From assembly GCA_016938875.1 (NCBI GenBank), contig JAFGTV010000001.1, forward strand, positions 62,001 through 126,000: a stretch of 64,000 nucleotides of DNA, in the 5' to 3' direction. This stretch comes from Paracoccaceae bacterium (GTDB taxonomy: Bacteria > Pseudomonadota > Alphaproteobacteria > Rhodobacterales > Rhodobacteraceae). The first letter of the stretch is position 1. Each line of letters begins with the position of its first letter. A program made the translations under genes and the position numbers. Below the pieces are notes generated by a model. The model was not told the DNA's origin. It was given only the letters and a program-made list of their open reading frames with translations, and searched no databases. Positions 58,799 through 64,000 of this stretch are shown here, piece after piece.

Positions 58799-58827
58799 AA
58801 CATACATGCTGCACCGCAGCATTTCAA
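58799..58827 (-). promoter_or_regulatory. phaP promoter (TTGAAA-17-TATGTT)
   Basis: On the minus strand TTGAAA (58822-58827) and TATGTT (58799-58804) are separated by exactly 17 bases. Transcription would begin about 50 bases before phaP. The entire spacer consists of the proximal PhaR operator and its immediate flanks. Confidence 0.8.
58809..58819. promoter_or_regulatory. PhaR operator 1 (CTGCACCGCAG)
   Basis: A perfect match to the CTGC-N3-GCAG site reported for rhodobacterial PhaR. It lies between the -35 and -10 of the phaP promoter, so bound PhaR would block RNA polymerase directly. Confidence 0.85.
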
Positions 58828-58837
58828 GATATTTGCG

Positions 58838-58848
58838 CTGCGGTGCAG
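58838..58848. promoter_or_regulatory. PhaR operator 2 (CTGCGGTGCAG)
   Basis: A second perfect CTGC-N3-GCAG site, upstream of the -35 element. Its centre is 29 bases from operator 1, close to three helical turns, so two dimers could bind the same DNA face. The two sites together form a perfect 12-base inverted repeat (CTGCACCGCAGC / GCTGCGGTGCAG). Confidence 0.83.
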
Positions 58849-58872
58849 CAAGAAACTTGCAACCTGCGGGAT

Positions 58873-60672
58873 TCAGGAGGCTTTGGCACCCTTTACATAG
58901 GTGCCCGGTGCGTCGCACAGGGCCGGATGGTCCGCCGTTCCGGGGGTCCGCGCGGGCACCTGCCGCCCCGAACGCCGACTCAGCCAGTCCCCCCAGCGCG
59001 GCCACCACGAGCCCTGGTGAAAGGTCGCGCCCTCGCGCCATTGCTCGGCGGTCAGATCCTTCAGCGGGGCGTCATTGGTGTAGTGGCCGTATTTCTTCTT
59101 GGCGGGCGGGTTCACGATGCCCGCGATATGACCCGACTGCGACAGGATAAAGGTCTTGGAACTGGCGCCCATCTGCCGGATGCCCTGATAGCTGGCGTTC
59201 CAGGCCGCGATATGGTCGGTCTCGCAGGCGATGGCGCAGACCGGCACCTTTACCTCGGCGATCTTGACCCGCTCGCCGCAAATTTCGAACCCGTCGCGGG
59301 CAAAGCGGTCCTCTTGGCACAGCCCGCGCAGGTATTCCACGACCATGCGCGCCGGCAGGTTCGTGGAATCCGCGTTCCAGAACAGCAGATCGAACGCCGG
59401 CGGCGCCTCGCCCATCATGTAGCTGCGGATTGCGGGGCGATAGATCAGGTCATTCGAGCGCAGATAGGAAAACGTCCGCGACATGAAGAAACTGTCCAGA
59501 TAGCCGGTCACCGCCACCTCGCGCACGATCCCGTCCACGAAATCGTTGTCCAGAAACACCCCGACCTCGCCCTGGTCGGAAAAATCCGTCAGCGTCGTAA
59601 AGAACGTCGCCGAGCGGACCGATTTGTCCCCGCGTTTCTTCATCAGCGCCAGGGTCAGCGCCAGGGTCGTGCCCGCGATGCAATAGCCCACCACGTTGAC
59701 CTTTGGCTGGGCGGTGATCGCTTTGACCTGCTCGATCACGCGCAGATAGCCGTCCTCGACATAGGTATCCATTCCGACATCGGCATAAGAGGCATCGGGG
59801 TTCACCCAGGACACCACGAACAGCGTATAGCCCTGGTCCACGATCCACTTGATCAGCGAATTCCGCTCGGTCAGGTCGAGGATGTAGAACTTGTTGATCC
59901 AGGGCGGAAAAATGATCAGCGGCGTGGCATGCACGGTTTCGGTGCTGGGGCTGTATTGGATCAGCTCCAGCAGGTGGTTGCGAAACACCACCTTGCCCGG
60001 GCTGGTGGCCAGGTTCTCGCCCACGGCAAAGGCGGATTTATCGACCAGCGACACCTGGATGTCGCCCTGGTTGGCCTCGATGTCGCGCACCAGGTTCTCC
60101 AACCCGTCGACCAGCGACTGGCCGTCGGTTTCGACCGCGCGCGACAGCGCCTCGGGGTTGGTGCCCAGGAAGTTGGCCGGCGAGAACAGGTCGATGATCT
60201 GGCGGCTGAAATAATCCAGCCGCTTGGCGTCGCGCGGGTCCAGCCCCTCGATGCTGCGCACGGTGTTGGCGATGGCCTCGGCGCTCATCAGGTATTGCTG
60301 CTTGATGTAGTTGAAATAGGGATGGGTGCGCCAAAGCGGGTCGGCAAAGCGCGGATCGGGCGGGGTGTGGTCCTCGGGCGGTTCCAGCTTGCCCTTGGCC
60401 AGGGCCTCTTGCGCCTCGACGTAGTGCTTCAGCGCCTTGCCCCAGTAGGATACCTGTTGCTCGATCAACCGCGAGGGGTTGTGCATCACATCCGCCAGAT
60501 AGGCGGACGTGGCTTTCATCAACAGATCCTGACCCGGCCCTTGCAGGTTCGGGTCGATCTTTCGTTTGTTCGCCACCGCCGCGACCAGTCTCTCGGTCAG
60601 CCCCTCCAGCTTCACGAGATTCTCGTTCAACCGCTCCAGGTCGGTGCCGGGCGCGTCATCTTCAGTTGTCAC
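58873..60672 (-). CDS. phaC: Class I polyhydroxyalkanoate synthase PhaC
   Basis: Polymerises 3-hydroxyacyl-CoA into PHA. It has 599 residues from GTG 60672. The lipase-like box GYCIAGT places the nucleophilic cysteine at about residue 331; the catalytic aspartate lies in CETDHIAAW and the histidine in SQSGHIAGIVNPP. The length and WNADSTNLPARM block fit short-chain class I synthases. It is divergent from phaZ across about 100 bases, giving a synthesis/mobilisation pair. Confidence 0.96.
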   Translation of the reverse strand: MTTEDDAPGTDLERLNENLVKLEGLTERLVAAVANKRKIDPNLQGPGQDLLMKATSAYLADVMHNPSRLIEQQVSYWGKALKHYVEAQEALAKGKLEPPEDHTPPDPRFADPLWRTHPYFNYIKQQYLMSAEAIANTVRSIEGLDPRDAKRLDYFSRQIIDLFSPANFLGTNPEALSRAVETDGQSLVDGLENLVRDIEANQGDIQVSLVDKSAFAVGENLATSPGKVVFRNHLLELIQYSPSTETVHATPLIIFPPWINKFYILDLTERNSLIKWIVDQGYTLFVVSWVNPDASYADVGMDTYVEDGYLRVIEQVKAITAQPKVNVVGYCIAGTTLALTLALMKKRGDKSVRSATFFTTLTDFSDQGEVGVFLDNDFVDGIVREVAVTGYLDSFFMSRTFSYLRSNDLIYRPAIRSYMMGEAPPAFDLLFWNADSTNLPARMVVEYLRGLCQEDRFARDGFEICGERVKIAEVKVPVCAIACETDHIAAWNASYQGIRQMGASSKTFILSQSGHIAGIVNPPAKKKYGHYTNDAPLKDLTAEQWREGATFHQGSWWPRWGDWLSRRSGRQVPARTPGTADHPALCDAPGTYVKGAKAS

Positions 60673-60740
60673 GGCGCGGTTTCCCCCTTACCTTCGCACG
60701 CGCAGCATCGCCGCCTCCCCGGCTCTGCTGACCCGCATCT

Positions 60741-60755
60741 CCGATATACTATCGG
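60741..60755. promoter_or_regulatory. Palindrome CCGATA-tac-TATCGG between phaC and phaZ
   Basis: A perfect 6-3-6 inverted repeat ends 14 bases before the phaZ ATG and immediately precedes its AAAAGGAG ribosome site. TATACT inside it resembles a -10 element. A bound regulator would occlude phaZ transcription. It does not match the PhaR CTGC-N3-GCAG pattern, so a different factor would be implied. Confidence 0.45.
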
Positions 60756-60769
60756 AAAAGGAGTGGCGA

Positions 60770-62035
60770 ATGAAATACATGGCAACCTATGACTGGATGG
60801 AAACGATGCGCACCACCAACCAATGGTTGGGCGCCTCGGCCAAGGCGATGGGATCCTACCCGTCGGTCAGCATGGTCCCGCACCCGTTCTTCAAGATGAT
60901 CTCGGCCTGGGGAGAGGTGACCGAGCGCGCCTTTGGCCGCATGATCGCCAAGCCGGACTGGAACATCAACACCGTGGTCGGCGCCGATGGGCGCGACCAT
61001 ATCGTGTCGGTGGAAAAGATCGTCGAGCGGCCGTTCGGCGACCTGATCCAGTTCAAGGTGCACGGCCGCCCCGAGATGGCCCGCCGCGTGATGCTGGTCG
61101 CCCCCATGTCGGGCCATTACGCGACGCTCTTGCGCTCGACCGTGGCCAGCCTGTTGCCCGATTGCGAGGTGTTCATCACCGATTGGCACAACGCGCGCGA
61201 CATTCCGGTGTCGCAGGGCAAGTTCGACGTCGAGGATTACACCCTCTACCTGGCCGATTTCATGAAGCAGATGGGCCCCGATACCCATGTGATCGCGGTC
61301 TGCCAGCCCGCGCCGCTGGCGCTGGCCGCCACCGCGCATCTGGCGGCAGAGGATCCCGCCGCCCAGCCCCGGTCCCTGACGCTGATCGGTGGGCCGATCG
61401 ATCCCGATGCCGCGGCCACCGATGTGACCGATTTCGGGCGCCGGGTGACCATGGGTCAATTGGAAGAGCTGGCGATCCAGCGGGTCGGGTTCAAATATGC
61501 CGGTGTCGGGCGGATGGTCTATCCGGGCCTGTTGCAGCTGGCCTCTTTCATGTCGATGAATTCCGATCGCCATTCGCGGGCGTTCTCTGATCAGGTGCTG
61601 CGCACGGCCAAGGGAGAGGCCGCCGATCACGACAAGCACAACCGGTTCTACGACGAATACCTGGCGGTGATGGACATGCCGGCGGAATTCTACCTGTCCA
61701 CCGTCGAGCGGGTGTTCAAGAAGCGCGAGATCGCGCGCAATGTTTTCGAGGTGGCCGGACGGCGCGTCGATATCGGCGCGATTACCCAGGTCGCGGTCAA
61801 GACCGTCGAGGGGGCCAATGACGATATCTCGGCCCCGGGACAGTGCATCGCGGCGCTGGATCTGTGCACCGGCCTGCCCGATGAGAAAAAGGCCAGCCAC
61901 CTGGAACCCGGCGCGGGCCATTACGGCATCTTTGCCGGCAAGAGCTGGCGCACCAATATCCGGCCCCTGGTGCTGGACTTCATCGACGCCAATTCCGCAG
62001 CACCCAAACCCCACCCGCATCTGAAAACCGCCTGA
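60770..62035 (+). CDS. phaZ: Intracellular polyhydroxyalkanoate depolymerase PhaZ
   Basis: Mobilises stored PHA. ATG 60770 with AAAAGGAG upstream gives 421 residues, the family length; it has no signal peptide. The nucleophilic cysteine is likely Cys178 in VIAVCQPAPLALAATAHL, as in Ralstonia PhaZ1. Other blocks are VLIAPMSGHYATLLR-like (LVAPMSGHYATLLRS), FITDWHNARDIP and the C-terminal histidine in EPGAGHYGIFAGKSWR. It is divergent from phaC. Confidence 0.95.
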   Translation: MKYMATYDWMETMRTTNQWLGASAKAMGSYPSVSMVPHPFFKMISAWGEVTERAFGRMIAKPDWNINTVVGADGRDHIVSVEKIVERPFGDLIQFKVHGRPEMARRVMLVAPMSGHYATLLRSTVASLLPDCEVFITDWHNARDIPVSQGKFDVEDYTLYLADFMKQMGPDTHVIAVCQPAPLALAATAHLAAEDPAAQPRSLTLIGGPIDPDAAATDVTDFGRRVTMGQLEELAIQRVGFKYAGVGRMVYPGLLQLASFMSMNSDRHSRAFSDQVLRTAKGEAADHDKHNRFYDEYLAVMDMPAEFYLSTVERVFKKREIARNVFEVAGRRVDIGAITQVAVKTVEGANDDISAPGQCIAALDLCTGLPDEKKASHLEPGAGHYGIFAGKSWRTNIRPLVLDFIDANSAAPKPHPHLKTA

Positions 62036-62191
62036 GCGGGGGCGCGCTCGCCTGTGTCGCGTGGGTAGTCCTACCGAAAAGCAAAGGTCCGGATTTGTTC
62101 GATCCGTGCAAGTCCGGTGGACAGTGTTCTTTGTAACGGGCGCTTTCAGCCGGCCGATCCAGGCCAAATGTGCGAAATGTGCAAGCGGGGA

Positions 62192-62941
62192 CTAGGCGCC
62201 CAGCACCTCGCAAATCGCGGCTTCGATCAGGGTCAGGGCCGGCGCGTCTGAAAACCGGTGATCGGCGCCCTTGACCAGGGTCAGGCGCACATCCGGCCCC
62301 TCGATATGGTCGAGCAGGCGCAGCGCGACGGCGGTGTCGACATCCTCGTCCGCGGTGCCCTGCAACAGGCGCACCGGACAGGGCAGCGACAGCGGCGTGC
62401 GCAGCACCAGGTTGTCGCGGCCATCCTCGATCAGGCGGCGGGTGATCGTGTAGGGGCTGTCGGCATAGGCCGAGGGGATCTCGATCCGGCCCCGTTGCAT
62501 GATCTCGGCGCGCTCTGCCTGGCTGAACCCGGCCCACATGCTGTCCTCGGTGAAATCGGGGGCGGCGGCGATGCCGACCAGCCCGGCCAACCGCTCGGGC
62601 ATGGCGCGCGCCAACAACAGCGCGATCCAGCCGCCCATGGATGACCCCACCAATACCTGCGGCCCCTCGGTCAGCGCGTCGATCGCGGCCATGGCATCCG
62701 CGGCCCAGTCGCCAATGCACCCTTGGGCAAAGCGGCCGCCGCTTTGCCCGTGCCCCGAATAGTCGAACCGCAGAAAGGCCCGGCCCTGGGCGCGCGCCCA
62801 TTGGTCCAGGTGCACCGCCTTGGTGCCCTGCATGTCGGACATGAAACCGCCCAGGAACACCACCCCCGGACCGGTTCCGGGACTTTGGTGATAGGCCAGG
62901 CGGCGGCCCTGCGGGGTGTCGAGATGGGCGGGCGTGGTCAT
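62192..62941 (-). CDS. Alpha/beta hydrolase
   Basis: 249 residues from ATG 62941, with GGAGG six bases upstream; the track ORF extends into the divergent aminotransferase and is rejected. The nucleophile elbow GSSMGGW gives the catalytic serine; LQGTADEDVDTA and KGADHRFSD give Asp and His. GGFMSDMQGTKAVHLDQWA and FDYSGHGQSGG are typical of serine-esterase-like members. Substrate unknown. A link to PHA oligomer hydrolysis is possible from position but not shown. Confidence 0.83.
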   Translation of the reverse strand: MTTPAHLDTPQGRRLAYHQSPGTGPGVVFLGGFMSDMQGTKAVHLDQWARAQGRAFLRFDYSGHGQSGGRFAQGCIGDWAADAMAAIDALTEGPQVLVGSSMGGWIALLLARAMPERLAGLVGIAAAPDFTEDSMWAGFSQAERAEIMQRGRIEIPSAYADSPYTITRRLIEDGRDNLVLRTPLSLPCPVRLLQGTADEDVDTAVALRLLDHIEGPDVRLTLVKGADHRFSDAPALTLIEAAICEVLGA

Positions 62942-63039
62942 GTGATCCTCCGGTCTGGCGCGGGATGACCCTAGGCAGCGCCCGCCCGTGCCGCAAGCCA
63001 CCCCTTGCCCAGCGCCGTGATTTGCGGTTTTGTCCGGCC

Positions 63040-64000
63040 ATGATCGGACCCCGTTACACCGCGCTCGTCCAGAGCCTGCCCGCCACCGTTCCCTTTGTCG
63101 GTCCCGAAACCCAGGAACGCAGTCGCGGCCGCCCATTTCGCGCCCGCCTTGGCGCGAACGAAAGCATTTTCGGCCCCTCGCCCCGGGCCGTGGCCGCGAT
63201 GCAGCAGGCCGCCGCCGAGACTTGGAAATACGGCGACGCACAGAATCACGACCTGCGCCAGGCGCTGGCCGCCGATCTGGGCGTGGCCCCGCATCACGTG
63301 ATGGTCGGCGAGGGGATCGACGGGCTGCTGGGCTACCTGGTTCGCATGCTGGTGGCGCCGGGCGATGCGGTCGTGACCTCCCAGGGGGCCTATCCGACCT
63401 TCAACTACCACGTGTCCGGCTTTGGCGGGGTGCTGCACAAGGTGCCCTATGCGGGGGACCACGAGGATCCCGAGGCGCTGATCGCCCGCGCGACCGAGGT
63501 CGGCGCCAAGCTGGTTTACCTGTCGAACCCCGACAACCCGATGGGCAGTTGGCACCCCGCCGACCGCATCCAGGCAATGATCGACGCGGTGCCCGAGGGC
63601 ACGCTGATGATCCTCGACGAGGCCTATATCGAGTTCGCCCCCGCGGGCACCGCCCCCCCCATCGACCCCGAGGATCCGCGGGTGATCCGCATGCGCACCT
63701 TCTCCAAGGCCCATGGCATGGCCGGCGCGCGGGTCGGCTATGCGGTGGGCGCGGCGCCGCTGATCGAGGGGTTCGACAAGGTGCGCAACCATTTCGGCAT
63801 GTGCCGGATCAGCCAGGCGGGCGCGTTGGCCGCGCTGGGCGATCCCGACTGGCTGGCCTGGGTCAAGGGGCAGGTGGCCACCGCGCGCGACCGCATCGCC
63901 GGGATCGCCGGCGAGAACGGGCTGGTGGCGCTGCCCTCTGGCACCAATTTCGTGACGGTGGATTGCGGCGGGGATGGCGATTTCGCCCGCCGGGTGCTGG
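63040..64000 (+). CDS. HisC-like PLP-dependent aminotransferase, 3' end outside the window
   Basis: Open from ATG 63040 to the right edge (320 codons), so it is absent from the ORF track. Class I/II fold: N-terminal LGANESIFGPSPRAV, the PLP-stabilising SNPDNPMGSW, ILDEAYIEF and the Schiff-base lysine in RTFSKAHGMAGARVGYAV. These are histidinol-phosphate aminotransferase family features, but the N-terminus (PFVGPETQERSRGRPF) belongs to a side branch often of unknown substrate. It is divergent from the hydrolase gene across about 100 bases. Confidence 0.88.
   Translation, partial: MIGPRYTALVQSLPATVPFVGPETQERSRGRPFRARLGANESIFGPSPRAVAAMQQAAAETWKYGDAQNHDLRQALAADLGVAPHHVMVGEGIDGLLGYLVRMLVAPGDAVVTSQGAYPTFNYHVSGFGGVLHKVPYAGDHEDPEALIARATEVGAKLVYLSNPDNPMGSWHPADRIQAMIDAVPEGTLMILDEAYIEFAPAGTAPPIDPEDPRVIRMRTFSKAHGMAGARVGYAVGAAPLIEGFDKVRNHFGMCRISQAGALAALGDPDWLAWVKGQVATARDRIAGIAGENGLVALPSGTNFVTVDCGGDGDFARRVL

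Overview
This 64 kb window is GC-rich, densely coding chromosome from an alphaproteobacterium. It is almost certainly a member of the order Rhodobacterales (Rhodobacter/Paracoccus/Roseobacter type). The evidence is the combination of phosphatidylcholine synthase, DUF1127 and DUF2927 proteins, the alphaproteobacterial tol-pal/tilS/ftsH order, a PhaR/PhaP/PhaC/PhaZ cluster with a rhodobacterial PhaR operator, and an omega-transaminase closely resembling the Paracoccus denitrificans enzyme. Nothing in it looks like a prophage, integrative element, insertion sequence, CRISPR array or tRNA. No stretch longer than about 300 bases lacks a gene or RNA.

Layout. 0-5.6 kb: end of a glycogen operon (malQ fragment, pgm), convergent truA, and a ycjX/ycjF-like membrane-stress pair. 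5.7-15 kb: ileS, pcs, then a minus-strand xerC/DUF484 pair and transaldolase; priA; a YeeE/YedE sulfur transporter. 15-20 kb: a cupin with DMSP-lyase-like metal-ligand spacing, an MFS transporter, msrA, prmA and small unknown proteins. 20-32 kb: one long plus-strand run, ruvCAB, a conserved unknown, ybgC, tolQRAB, pal, cpoB, tilS, ftsH, closed by a strong terminator. 32-35.5 kb: one-carbon metabolism (fhs, chorismate mutase, folD) and a hotdog thioesterase. 35.7-40 kb: a membrane-linked LytTR regulator, the ligase-associated DNA repair pair (PdeM, DEXH helicase) and dtd.

40.2-45.7 kb is the least conventional region. It is a minus-strand cluster encoding a 27-residue membrane peptide (not in the ORF track), XpaC-like and TelA-like proteins, a DUF2927 lipoprotein, an SPFH+GYF protein and a zinc-ribbon membrane protein. 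It resembles envelope-stress modules such as Bacillus ydjFGHI and xpaC-yaaN, and it is the best candidate here for a poorly described multi-protein system.

45.8-54.4 kb: rluB-like, tadA, an MBL hydrolase, a ceramidase-family membrane protein, purU, gatCA, a lipoprotein, an amidase, the RNase P RNA (rnpB), a DUF533 protein and rpmG. 54.4-64 kb: a LysR regulator divergent from an omega-aminotransferase, then the polyhydroxyalkanoate cluster. Its phaP promoter carries two perfect CTGC-N3-GCAG operators, one of them filling the 17-bp -35/-10 spacer. The window ends with an alpha/beta hydrolase and a truncated HisC-like aminotransferase.

Functional themes: carbon storage (glycogen and PHA), envelope integrity (Tol-Pal, FtsH, YcjX/F, TelA/XpaC/SPFH), recombination and repair (RuvABC, PriA, XerC, PdeM/helicase), translation fidelity (IleS, TilS, TadA, Dtd, GatCA, TruA, RluB) and folate-linked one-carbon flux (Fhs, FolD, PurU). 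All calls were made by eye from the translations; no database search was run.
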